A stretch of 7,263 bases of DNA from Lactobacillaceae bacterium UBA5807 (GCA_002418005.1 DIDF01000078.1:1-7263), one strand, 5' to 3'. Shown: positions 1 to 5,525, numbered from the stretch's first letter. Numbers and translations are program-made. The notes: generated by a model not told the origin, from the letters alone.

Positions 1-29
1 TATTGACTTCAATCCAATATTATGTTTTG

Positions 30-319
30 CTACTTTTTATGTTCTTTGATAAATCGATAAATTCGATTATTTAAGGGGTGATTAACTTGTGTAAATTGCA
101 CTAAGGCAAAACTGAAAATTAATCATAAAGCTTATTCTGCACCTTTTCACGGTCCTCAATTATTTAACCTATCTTTTCTAATTAAGTGTCAACATCAATC
201 TCGTAAACTATTCATCAAATTCTTATAATGAAACGTGTACCAGTATACTTCTGATGTTCGTACATATAATGGATTTGTTTAGCGCGGAATCGATAGGGTC
301 TACTCCAGTGGTTGTTTTT
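30..319 (-). pseudogene. Decayed coding sequence, unidentified
   Basis: No intact gene is visible here, but the minus strand keeps short protein-like stretches broken by stops. From 319 down to 215 one frame reads KNNHWSRPYRFRAKQ and then HYMYEHQKYTGTRFIIRI, and it is in the same frame as the small ORF upstream (320-481), separated only by its TAA. Further on, 163-119 reads IIEDREKVQNKLYD. After a shift of frame, 122-30 reads LIFSFALVQFTQVN, then HPLNNRIYRFIKEHKK and a stop. The amino-acid make-up looks like eroded protein rather than random AT-rich translation, but I recognise no family. The fragments could come from one gene or several. TATAAT-like hexamers on the plus strand at 224-229 and 265-270 lack convincing -35 partners. 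Confidence 0.25.
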
Positions 320-481
320 TTATTTCGTGATGTAACTAGATTTATAGATGTCCATTAGGATTTTCCAAATTAGATCCTGTAACAGAAAATAATAGGAGAA
401 TGAAAGCCCATAACTTAAGGTATTTAAGCCAATAATATACAGCAATGGTCGCCAATACCTGGTTCGTTGTTTAACTTTCAC
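320..481 (-). CDS. Small hypothetical membrane protein, possibly a gene remnant
   Basis: This is a 53-residue reading frame that I do not recognise. I chose the GTG at 481-479 because a purine-rich AAAGGAAA lies about 8-10 bases upstream. The open frame extends further, to an ATG at 553, but without a visible ribosome site. The basic start (VKVKQRTRYWRP) is followed by a hydrophobic stretch, roughly residues 12-36, rich in Leu, Tyr, Phe and Ile and including YIIGLNTLSYGLSF. That would suit one membrane span with a positive-inside N-terminus. After the TAA the same frame continues to look coding for another 34 codons, so this may be the front of a longer gene cut by a nonsense mutation. It reads away from the amidotransferase gene. 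Function is unknown, and it may not be expressed. Confidence 0.3.
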   Translation of the reverse strand: MKVKQRTRYWRPLLYIIGLNTLSYGLSFSYYFLLQDLIWKILMDIYKSSYITK

Positions 482-575
482 TTGATCACTTTCCTTTCTC
501 AAACCATAATTAAGGACAATGCTCCCATTGTTACATGGCTGAAAATAGAACACAAGTATAAGCAGTGATTAGTAA

Positions 576-604
576 TTCAAATTCATGAAAAATACTGATA
601 TACT
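576..604 (+). promoter_or_regulatory. Extended -10 promoter of the glutamine amidotransferase gene
   Basis: TTCAAA (576-581) is followed after 17 bases by TATACT (599-604), with the extended -10 dinucleotide TG at 596-597. Transcription would start near 611 and leave a leader of about 70 bases before the ATG at 681. An alternative in-frame ATG at 585 lies inside this promoter, so it would not be on the transcript. That supports the downstream start. Confidence 0.55.
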
Positions 605-680
605 ACTCATATTAAGGGCAGTTGCAGGCGAAGCCCATATCAAATTGCCGTTGGCACTTTTTAGTGTGGAAAGGTTTTCT

Positions 681-1352
681 ATGCGAATTAACGTATTACA
701 ACACACCCCCAACGAAGGCCCCGGCTCTATTTTGGACTGGGCTCAGGCTCGTGGACATCAGACTTTTGTCTATCACCCTTACCAATTTGGGCATTTACCG
801 ACTGCCGATCAAACTGATTTGCTAGTTATTTTAGGTGGTCCGATGAGTCCTAACGATAATCTCCCATGGATCAAGCAAGAACGTGTCTTAATCCAGCAAC
901 TATTAGAGCAAGGAACACCAATGTTTGGGGCGTGTTATGGGGCTCAACAGATTACAAAGACACTAGGTTATCCAGTATCAAAATCTCCAGCCAAAGAAGT
1001 TGGTTGGGCACCAGTTTACCGGCAAAGTAAAACAATCCCAGGCTTGCCAGAAAAGTTATTAGCTTTACATTGGCATGAAGAAATGTTTGAAATTCCTAAG
1101 GAGGCCGACTGGCTTTTTTCTAGTGACGCCGTTAAAAACCAAGGCTTTGTGATGAATCACCGGATCGTTGGGCTACAATTTCACTTTGAACCTCAAGCAG
1201 ATAACGTTAGAGAAATGGTCGTCAATGATTTCCCTTACATTAAAGGTTCCATTTTAGGCCAAAGCGCGGCTGATATTTTGAACACAGCAGTTCCTAAAGA
1301 AAATCAACAGGCTATGTTTAAGATTCTGGATTATATCACTGAAACAGTTTAA
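681..1352 (+). CDS. Class I glutamine amidotransferase (GMP synthase-like GATase domain protein)
   Basis: A complete 223-residue class I (triad) glutamine amidotransferase. These domains hydrolyse glutamine and hand the ammonia to a partner or to a substrate. As a single-domain protein resembling the GATase half of GMP synthase, its acceptor cannot be told from sequence; some relatives act on gamma-glutamyl compounds. Visible motifs: the oxyanion loop LGGPMS at 51-56, the nucleophile elbow GACYGAQ with Cys85, and the His168/Glu170 pair in GLQFHFEP. HWHEE at 130-134 matches the conserved substrate-side region of this family. The ATG at 681 is preferred because GGAAAGG lies 6 bases upstream and a promoter lies at 576-604. 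The longer frame from ATG 585 would add 32 residues with no homology I can see and would overlap that promoter. A terminator follows directly, so it is probably monocistronic. No damage is seen. Confidence 0.9.
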   Translation: MRINVLQHTPNEGPGSILDWAQARGHQTFVYHPYQFGHLPTADQTDLLVILGGPMSPNDNLPWIKQERVLIQQLLEQGTPMFGACYGAQQITKTLGYPVSKSPAKEVGWAPVYRQSKTIPGLPEKLLALHWHEEMFEIPKEADWLFSSDAVKNQGFVMNHRIVGLQFHFEPQADNVREMVVNDFPYIKGSILGQSAADILNTAVPKENQQAMFKILDYITETV

Positions 1353-1356
1353 ATTG

Positions 1357-1390
1357 AGCGACCATTGCTTTTAATTTAATGGTCGTTTTT
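1357..1390 (+). terminator. Rho-independent terminator of the amidotransferase gene
   Basis: An 8-bp perfect stem, CGACCATT (1359-1366) with AATGGTCG (1378-1385), extended by weaker pairs at its base. The loop has 11 bases and is followed by TTTTT at 1386-1390. It begins 5 bases after the amidotransferase stop and ends just before the ribosome site of the HAD gene. Confidence 0.85.
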
Positions 1391-1414
1391 ACTTAACTTT
1401 AGGAGGGGCTACTT

Positions 1415-1684
1415 TTGCAAACCTATATTTTTGATTTTGATGGTACGTTGGCTAATTCTGGTAAGGCTGGAATTTTGGCAACGCAAGCGGCATTTAAAGA
1501 TTTTGGTTTACCAGTTCCAAACGAGAATATTATTAATTATTTTATGGGAATTCCAATTGAAGTGTCGTTTAAGAAGATGGCCCCAGAGCACACCTTTGCC
1601 AATAATGAATTTGAAAAACTTTTAACGGTTTTTCGCCAATATTACAAAAAATTGGATAACTTAAAAAAGGACGGCTCAATATGA
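1415..1684 (+). pseudogene. HAD-superfamily hydrolase, 3'-truncated
   Basis: This is the front of a haloacid dehalogenase-type phosphatase (phosphoglycolate phosphatase-like). Such enzymes remove phosphate from small metabolites through an aspartyl-phosphate intermediate. It starts at TTG 1415 behind a perfect AGGAGG at 1401-1406. Motif I is DFDGT, with nucleophile Asp7 and acid Asp9, and it is followed by a helical cap region up to about residue 80 (FRQYYKKLDN). After that the frame runs through eight unrelated residues inside the terminator of the neighbouring toxin gene and stops. Family members are usually 200-230 residues, so motifs II (Ser/Thr), III (Lys) and IV (Asp-Asp) are absent and the product cannot be an active phosphatase. 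I did not find the missing 3' part elsewhere in the window. The break lies near 1655-1662, at the edge of the toxin-antitoxin cassette. Confidence 0.8.
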
Positions 1685-1706
1685 GTGTCCCTTTTTTATT
1701 ATCCAA
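1652..1706. terminator. Bidirectional terminator / long inverted repeat between HAD fragment and toxin gene
   Basis: The core hairpin pairs GGAC (1669-1672) with GTCC (1687-1690) and CTCA (1675-1678) with TGAG (1682-1685). It is flanked by six As (1663-1668) and six Ts (1692-1697), so it can stop transcription in either direction. The symmetry continues outward, with TTGGATAA (1652-1659) facing TTATCCAA (1699-1706). The outer right arm is the last codons of the toxin gene and the outer left arm is the end of the HAD homology. Its main role is likely to terminate the minus-strand toxin-antitoxin transcript. Confidence 0.75.
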
Positions 1707-2076
1707 ATAGTTCACTGTGCGTGCCAATGCCAGCTAAAAAGACCGTTTTACCTGTTGGTACATAGACTAATAAATGATCGCCATTATGACCATCAAAATG
1801 TAATTCTAGAATAATTACTGTCATGTTGGCATCATTTAATTGGCGCTTAATTTGTTTCTTTAAGTCCCTTAGCCCTTCTAAAGCATGTGGGTAAAAATAA
1901 TCTGGAATTGTTCTATCTTCAATTAAGCACTGAACAATAAATTTCCAAGGACTTCGCTCTTGCTCGTCAAGCTCTTGCGGCAGTGAACTTTTAAATACTG
2001 AACGCCACTTAGGGTCTTGCCGCCGTTTTTTGAACTGTTTTTTAAAAGTTTTAGTATATTTAATTGCTTTCGTCAT
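1699..2076 (-). CDS. yafQ: YafQ-type toxin of a type II toxin-antitoxin system (RelE/ParE superfamily)
   Basis: A 125-residue protein ending in GIGTHSELFG, the hallmark C-terminus of YafQ-family ribosome-dependent mRNA endonucleases, which cleave mRNA in the ribosomal A site. The start is basic (TKTFKKQFKKRR). PHALEG around residue 64 matches the conserved His before the core strands. LLVYVPTGKTVFLAGIGTH at 102-120 is the terminal beta-hairpin, with His120 and Phe124 in the positions of the essential E. coli His and Phe. It is longer than the roughly 92-residue E. coli protein. The extra length lies at the front and between residues 66 and 95 (KKQIKRQLNDANMTV). In the segment where E. coli YafQ has Asp-Trp it has Asp100-His101. 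The ATG follows the antitoxin stop with no gap and has only a distant GGAG, so translation is probably coupled. The broader label RelE/ParE is safe; YafQ itself is likely. Confidence 0.85.
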   Translation of the reverse strand: MTKAIKYTKTFKKQFKKRRQDPKWRSVFKSSLPQELDEQERSPWKFIVQCLIEDRTIPDYFYPHALEGLRDLKKQIKRQLNDANMTVIILELHFDGHNGDHLLVYVPTGKTVFLAGIGTHSELFG

Positions 2077-2361
2077 TTATTTTGAAGACTCCAATGCGTC
2101 ATCGGAGCTAAGCAATTGATCTAATTCTTTAAGGCTATGAGCCTCTGGCAGTTTTTCTTTGCCAGATAAATCATCAATAACTTCTTGAATCGAGTCCTTT
2201 AATTGCCGATTAGGGATTGAATAATATTTAGGCAAGCCCTCGTTTGCAACTGTTGTCAGTGTCATGCGCATAAAATCGGAAATTGTTAGACCGTGATCAG
2301 CCAATACGTCTTTGGCTTTACTTTTAATGGTTCCATCAATTCGAGCTTCAATTCTTGCCAT
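2077..2361 (-). CDS. dinJ: DinJ/RelB-family antitoxin
   Basis: A 94-residue antitoxin. The N-terminal part (IEARIDGTIKSKAKDVL, then HGLTISDFMRMTLTTVA) has the strand-helix-helix layout of the ribbon-helix-helix DNA-binding fold of RelB/DinJ proteins. The acidic, flexible C-terminal half (from about residue 52, DSIQEVIDDLSGKEK onward) would wrap and neutralise the toxin. I chose ATG 2361 because GAGGTG lies 6 bases upstream. The longer frame to ATG 2391 would put its first codons in the operator and read through this ribosome site, so those 10 residues are unlikely to be real. It comes first in the operon, directly abutting the toxin gene, which is the usual antitoxin-toxin order. Expression is probably autorepressed through the palindrome at 2381-2402. 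Confidence 0.85.
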   Translation of the reverse strand: MARIEARIDGTIKSKAKDVLADHGLTISDFMRMTLTTVANEGLPKYYSIPNRQLKDSIQEVIDDLSGKEKLPEAHSLKELDQLLSSDDALESSK

Positions 2362-2379
2362 TATCATCACCTCAATAGT

Positions 2380-2408
2380 ATTGTACGCCATTTAGCGTAC
2401 AAGTGCAA
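2380..2408 (-). promoter_or_regulatory. dinJ-yafQ promoter with embedded operator palindrome
   Basis: On the minus strand TTGCAC (2408-2403) and TACAAT (2385-2380) are separated by exactly 17 bases. A perfect inverted repeat, TTGTACGC (2381-2388) and GCGTACAA (2395-2402) with a 6-base centre, fills the whole spacer and five bases of the -10. A ribbon-helix-helix antitoxin bound here would block RNA polymerase, which is the standard autoregulation of RelB/DinJ operons. The -35 is weak (3 of 6) and the -10 is good (5 of 6). Confidence 0.7.
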
Positions 2409-2650
2409 TTAGACTTAACCTGGTTAAATTCTTTACAGGGTGAGCATGTATCCTTAAATTAAAGATAATGAGATTGTGCAGTTATAGAATTACTAAGTGC
2501 AACAGTAAGCTCAATTAAAGGCCTGTTATATGAGACACTCCAGGAAAGAATTTAGATATAGAAGCTTTAGAACAAACACTAACTGCGCAAGAATTAGAAC
2601 GCGACACAAGAGAAAATAAATAATAGAGAAAAGCGACACAACTTACAGTT
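2409..2650. other. Gene-poor stretch between antitoxin promoter and resolvase
   Basis: No intact gene is seen. It holds a small 6-1-6 inverted repeat, TTAACC-T-GGTTAA (2415-2427), upstream of the antitoxin promoter, and a direct repeat AAGTGCAA at 2401-2408 and 2495-2502. A short coding remnant at 2534-2623 is listed separately. A possible 19-codon remnant (QLDLTWLNSLQGEHVSLN) reads from 2406 on the plus strand, but it is too short to trust. Confidence 0.4.
2534..2623 (+). pseudogene. C-terminal remnant of an unidentified protein
   Basis: Twenty-nine codons read DTPGKNLDIEALEQ, then TLTAQELERDTRENK and a TAA stop. A TGA lies immediately upstream in frame and there is no start codon or ribosome site. 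The regular acidic and hydrophobic spacing looks like a helical protein tail, so I read it as the eroded end of a gene. I cannot name the family. It lies just before the resolvase regulatory region, so it could be debris of the plasmid or mobile segment that carried the resolvase. Confidence 0.3.
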
Positions 2651-2713
2651 ATGAGCTTATTTTTGTACCCTTGATTTTATTAGTTATATAATAGGCTCAT
2701 ATCTTAAGCTCAT
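2651..2713 (+). promoter_or_regulatory. Resolvase promoter flanked by inverted half-sites (candidate operator/res site)
   Basis: A perfect -10, TATAAT (2687-2692), has a weak TTGTAC (2663-2668) 18 bases upstream. The inverted repeat ATGAGCTTA (2651-2659) and TAAGCTCAT (2705-2713) brackets the promoter, with an additional half-site GCTCAT at 2695-2700. Serine resolvases commonly bind such sites upstream of their own gene, both to recombine and to repress transcription. Here the sites are the right size and place, but binding is inferred. Confidence 0.5.
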
Positions 2714-2730
2714 TAGTAAGGAGTAAAAAT

Positions 2731-3300
2731 ATGAAATACGGCTATGCACGAGTTAGCACCAGTGACCAAAAACTAGAAAATCAAATTGACTTGTTAAAGT
2801 CAGCTGGCGCAGACAAAATTTTTCGAGAAAAATATACAGGCACGACTACCCAACGACCAGAGTTTCAAAAACTACTTAACGAGTTAGAAGCGAATGATAC
2901 TTTGATTGTGACGAAGTTAGATAGATTCGCCAGAAATACAACCGAAGCCTTAGAGCTTATACAGAAATTATTTAAGCAAAATATCAAGGTCAACATCTTA
3001 AATATGGGAGTAATTGATAACACCCCAACAGGTCAGCTCATCTTTACCATTTTTAGTGCCTTTGCGCAATTTGAAAGAGATATGATTATTACGAGAACAC
3101 AAGAAGGCAAAATGTATGCGAGAGAACATGATCCGAATTTTAGAGAAGGTCGCCCCCAAACTTATAGTGATGAACAAATTCAACTGGCTTACGAATTAAG
3201 ACAGCAAGGTATGACCTATAAGATGATTGAACGCAAAACAGGGATAAGCATTGCCACGCAGAAAAGGCGTTTCAAAAAATTTAAGAAGCTACGGATATGA
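2731..3300 (+). CDS. Serine recombinase, resolvase/invertase family
   Basis: A complete 189-residue small serine recombinase of the Tn3 resolvase / DNA invertase type. It cuts two DNA sites through a phosphoserine link and rejoins them, resolving multimers or cointegrates or inverting a segment. The catalytic domain opens with YARVST, with Ser9 as nucleophile and Arg7 beside it. KLDRFARN carries the conserved Asp64, Arg65 and Arg68, and FAQFERD carries Glu115 and Arg116 at the start of the dimerisation helix. The DNA-binding tail, about 145-181, is a helix-turn-helix (YSDEQIQLAYELRQQG, then MTYKMIERKTGIS). The start is set by AAGGAG 7 bases upstream. Length and motifs are normal, so it should be active. 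Half-sites at 2651-2713 suggest autoregulation. Such genes are common on plasmids and transposons of lactic acid bacteria. Confidence 0.93.
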   Translation: MKYGYARVSTSDQKLENQIDLLKSAGADKIFREKYTGTTTQRPEFQKLLNELEANDTLIVTKLDRFARNTTEALELIQKLFKQNIKVNILNMGVIDNTPTGQLIFTIFSAFAQFERDMIITRTQEGKMYAREHDPNFREGRPQTYSDEQIQLAYELRQQGMTYKMIERKTGISIATQKRRFKKFKKLRI

Positions 3301-3321
3301 CTATCATCGTCAAAAACTATT

Positions 3322-3411
3322 TCACAAGATTAATATTTCATAATTTTCTTTGATAGCAGTGACCGTATTTCGAAGTATCTGTGTCTTTGATTCAAAGTCG
3401 ACAGGTTTATT
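3322..3411 (-). pseudogene. Short coding-like remnant, unidentified
   Basis: On the minus strand 29 codons read NKPVDFESKTQILRN, then TVTAIKENYEILIL and a TGA. The frame is bounded upstream by TAA at 3414-3412, with no start codon. It may be the eroded C-terminus of a gene, but the length is too short for certainty and I recognise no family. The rest of 3301-3470 shows a 13-base quasi-palindrome CTTTGA-T-TCAAAG, flanked by TGTC and GACA, and a perfect TTGACA at 3418-3423 with only a poor -10 partner. A weak stem CTATCA (3301-3306) with TGATAG (3350-3355) follows the resolvase gene but has no T run. Confidence 0.2.
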
Positions 3412-3472
3412 TTAATCTTGACATATTTGTATCTCTTACTTAACAAAAACTATTTTTTTTGAATTTTATATA

Positions 3473-3522
3473 GTACACAAAATAAAATCTAAAATAGTGA
3501 TATAATATCTTGTATACAAAAT
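3473..3522 (+). promoter_or_regulatory. Extended -10 promoter and possible operator of the ATPase gene
   Basis: TG-A-TATAAT (3498-3506) is a perfect extended -10, which can work without a good -35 (here a poor CAAAAT at 3478-3483). A 10-base palindrome, TTGTATACAA (3510-3519), sits at the expected transcription start. An 11-base motif, GTAYACAAAAT, occurs twice in direct orientation (3473-3483 and 3512-3522), 39 bases apart on either side of the -10. This could be a repressor site, but no candidate regulator gene lies next to it. The purine-rich GGAAAGAGAG at 3523-3532 is the probable ribosome site for the ATG at 3544, with a rather long spacing. Confidence 0.45.
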
Positions 3523-3543
3523 GGAAAGAGAGTAAAAGCTAGT

Positions 3544-4740
3544 ATGAACTACATTAACCGCCCTCAATATATGCAATTCCTTGAAGACTTCCGAGATAAC
3601 GAAGCTATTAAAGTAATTACTGGTATTCGGCGTTCAGGAAAAACCTTTTTGATGAATATGTTTATTCAAAAACTTAAAGGTGATGGTATTCAAGATGATC
3701 AAATTATTCACATTAATTTTGAGAATTTTGCTTTTATCGACATTCGTAATGCTAAAAATCTATATGACTATGTCCACCAACATCAAAACCATCATAAAAA
3801 AAATTATCTCTTCTTTGACGAAATTCAACACGTTAAAGAGTGGGAAAAGGCCATTAACAGCTTTCGGGTTGATATGGACGCTGATATTTATATCACTGGC
3901 TCGAACGCATTCCTATTATCCAGTGAGCTTGCTACGCTGTTAACTGGAAGATACGTTCAACTTAAAGTTTATCCATTATCATTCAAGGAATATTATGACT
4001 TTAAAAATGGATCCCCAGAAAAGGTCTATCAACTATTCAAAGACTATTTATTAGATGGGGGATTTCCAGCAGTTGATGTTGCTCCTAATACTAATCTTAA
4101 AGACGCTTTAAAGCGCGGAATCTTTGATTCGATTATTCTAAGTGACGTTTCTTCGCGTCTAAAAGCTAATAGCGATCAGGCTCTCCTTGCTGTCTGTGAC
4201 TATTTAATGAGCGAAATTGGCAATCTAGTTTCTGCAACTAAAATTGCTAATACTTTAAGATCCAATAGCTTCAAAATTTCAACATCAACAGTTATTAATT
4301 ATTTAGACCTACTACAACAGTCCTTTTTATTTTATAAAACAAATCGTTACGACTTACGCGGCAAAAAATGGCTTAGTACCCAGCATAAATACTATTTTGT
4401 TGATAATGGCCTACGTAATACTCTGCTTAATAAAGATGCTACCGATAATCTCGGTCACCAATTAGAGAATGTGGTTTACATTGAATTACTTCGTCGTGGC
4501 TATTCAGTCGATGTTGGTAAGTATAACGATAAAGAAATTGATTTTATTGCCCGCAAAGGAGCTACAATTGAGTACTATCAAATTACTCAGCAAATACCAG
4601 ATGCTAATAAACGTGAGACTGATAACTTACGATTTATTCCGGATGGTTATAAAAAGGTCGTACTCACTCTGAACCAATTTGATGCTGGAGATATTAATGG
4701 AATCAATGTTGAATATGTTTTAGATTGGTTGCTTAGGTGA
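3544..4740 (+). CDS. ATP-binding protein, AAA_14 / DUF4143 family
   Basis: A complete 398-residue P-loop ATPase of the AAA_14-DUF4143 architecture, a common family in bacteria and archaea whose role is not established. The Walker A is GIRRSGKT at 27-34, the Walker B YLFFDE at 88-93, a sensor-like TGSN at 118-121 and LTGRY at 133-137, all typical of the N-terminal AAA_14 domain. The middle (about 165-290) holds the DGGFP motif and a winged-helix-like section (SATKIANTLRSNSF, then STSTVINYLDLLQQS). The C-terminal DUF4143 part runs from about 285 and contains LENVVYIELLRRGY and, near 331-346, EIDFIARKG followed by EYYQIT. That resembles the E-x-D...Q/E-x-K pattern of PD-(D/E)XK nuclease folds, but no lysine stands in the final position (YYQIT). 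Whether it cleaves DNA is unknown. The gene stands alone, in the same direction as the resolvase but with its own promoter. It appears intact. Confidence 0.9.
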   Translation: MNYINRPQYMQFLEDFRDNEAIKVITGIRRSGKTFLMNMFIQKLKGDGIQDDQIIHINFENFAFIDIRNAKNLYDYVHQHQNHHKKNYLFFDEIQHVKEWEKAINSFRVDMDADIYITGSNAFLLSSELATLLTGRYVQLKVYPLSFKEYYDFKNGSPEKVYQLFKDYLLDGGFPAVDVAPNTNLKDALKRGIFDSIILSDVSSRLKANSDQALLAVCDYLMSEIGNLVSATKIANTLRSNSFKISTSTVINYLDLLQQSFLFYKTNRYDLRGKKWLSTQHKYYFVDNGLRNTLLNKDATDNLGHQLENVVYIELLRRGYSVDVGKYNDKEIDFIARKGATIEYYQITQQIPDANKRETDNLRFIPDGYKKVVLTLNQFDAGDINGINVEYVLDWLLR

Positions 4741-4766
4741 GCCAGAAGGTGACGTATAAGTTTTAA

Positions 4767-4978
4767 GTAGGATTAGCTTGCATAGTCGCCGAAAATCACT
4801 TTATTGGTATCGTTACAACAGACATAAAAAGCACACCATTACGAGATAAAGGCGAGGTGCGTAACATAAATTTGGACAAGAAATTTTAGGACAGGATAAA
4901 AGTCTTGCAGGTTATGTAGATAAGTTTACAGGATTAGCTACCCAAGCGCGAAGACTTGCAGATCAAAGCCAAAATTAA
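4767..4978 (+). pseudogene. Frameshifted C-terminal remnant of an unidentified protein
   Basis: Two overlapping plus-strand frames look coding and are offset by one base shift. The first (4767-4889) reads VGLACIVAENHFIGIVTTD, then IKSTPLRDKGEVRNINLDKKF. The second (4865-4978) reads HKFGQEILGQDKSLAG, then YVDKFTGLATQARRLADQ, ending SQN and TAA. Their overlap around 4868-4889 is where a shift would join them. HFIGIVTTD is faintly like the end of a CBS domain, but this is not enough to assign a function. There is no start codon or ribosome site. I read it as the eroded end of a gene lying between the ATPase and the mscL terminator. Confidence 0.35.
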
Positions 4979-5011
4979 ATTTGGTTATAAAAGAAGTCAC
5001 CGGAACAGATT

Positions 5012-5055
5012 AAAAAGCCTTCAGAATCCTCATTTTGAGATTCTGAAGGCTTTAA
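5012..5055 (-). terminator. Strong hairpin terminator downstream of mscL
   Basis: A perfect 15-bp stem, AAAGCCTTCAGAATC (5014-5028) with GATTCTGAAGGCTTT (5039-5053), with extra pairs TCA/TGA inside the loop. Read on the minus strand it ends in GGCTTTTTA, a proper T run, about 60 bases beyond the mscL stop. On the plus strand the T run is only three bases, so it should work best for mscL and less well against plus-strand read-through. Confidence 0.85.
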
Positions 5056-5112
5056 TTGTTGGATTAAATTTATGTTCACCGTCGTATTAAACGGCTCTAC
5101 TGAGAAGTCCTG

Positions 5113-5496
5113 TTATCGCAAGGCTTTCTTTTCTTGTAGTGCATCTCTAATTTGACGAAGGTAAATTTCTTCGTTGCTAGGAGCTGGCGTTTCTTTTTCT
5201 GCTTCTTTTTTGATTGTAAATTTATTAACTAATTTCATTAAAATAAATACTACTAGAGCAATAATTAAGAAGTTAATAACGGCATTTAAGAAACTACCAT
5301 ACCTAAAAGTTGCTTCACCAATAGTGAGTTTTAGATTTGAAAGATCAATTTTTCCAATAAATAAACCAATTAATGGATTAATTAAATTCTTAACTAGAGA
5401 ATTAACAATGGCAGTAAAAGCTGAACCAATAATAACTCCAACAGCTAAGTCCATCATATTGCCACGAGAAATAAATTATTTAAATTCTTTGACCAC
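5113..5496 (-). pseudogene. mscL: Large-conductance mechanosensitive channel MscL, with premature stop at codon 7
   Basis: MscL is the homopentameric inner-membrane valve that opens under high membrane tension and releases solutes during osmotic downshock. The locus is complete. GTG 5496 follows AAAGGAG by 7 bases and begins VKEFK, but codon 7 (5478-5476) is TAA, followed in the same frame by FISRGN and MMDLAVGVIIGSAF to the end. E. coli reads KEFREFAMRGN here, so the stop stands where Glu is expected, one G-to-T change from GAA. Downstream everything is intact: TM1 with the pore motif DLAVGVIIG, TM2 (FLNAVINFLIIALVVFILMKL) and the C-terminal helix EEIYLRQIRDAL. The total of 127 codons is a normal length. 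A 114-residue protein could start at ATG 5457 but would lack the N-terminal amphipathic helix and has no ribosome site. Likely non-functional; a sequencing error is the main alternative. Confidence 0.85.
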
Positions 5497-5525
5497 TTGC
5501 TAACTCCTTTCTAAACAACCCATTG

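Noticed and set aside
585..680. N-terminal 32-residue extension of the amidotransferase
   Set aside because: The ATG lies in the promoter and has no ribosome site, and the residues have no family resemblance. ATG 681 has GGAAAGG at proper spacing.
2362..2391. Ten extra residues at the front of the antitoxin
   Set aside because: The codons for Glu-Val are the GAGGTG ribosome site of the start at 2361, and the upstream ATG is inside the operator palindrome.
2998..3183. Minus-strand open frame inside the resolvase
   Set aside because: Antisense shadow of a clearly conserved serine recombinase, with no ribosome site.
3418..3446. Perfect TTGACA as a -35 for the ATPase
   Set aside because: At 17 bases the partner is TAACAA, a poor -10, and it lies over 90 bases upstream of the better extended -10 at 3498-3506.
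2731..4740. Resolvase and ATPase as a two-gene novel defence operon
   Set aside because: They are 243 bases apart, have separate promoters, and coding-like debris lies between them. Proximity alone does not support a joint system.
5174..5503. Plus-strand open frame of 109 codons opposite mscL
   Set aside because: It is the antisense shadow of mscL, has no ribosome site, and the minus-strand frame has clear MscL motifs.
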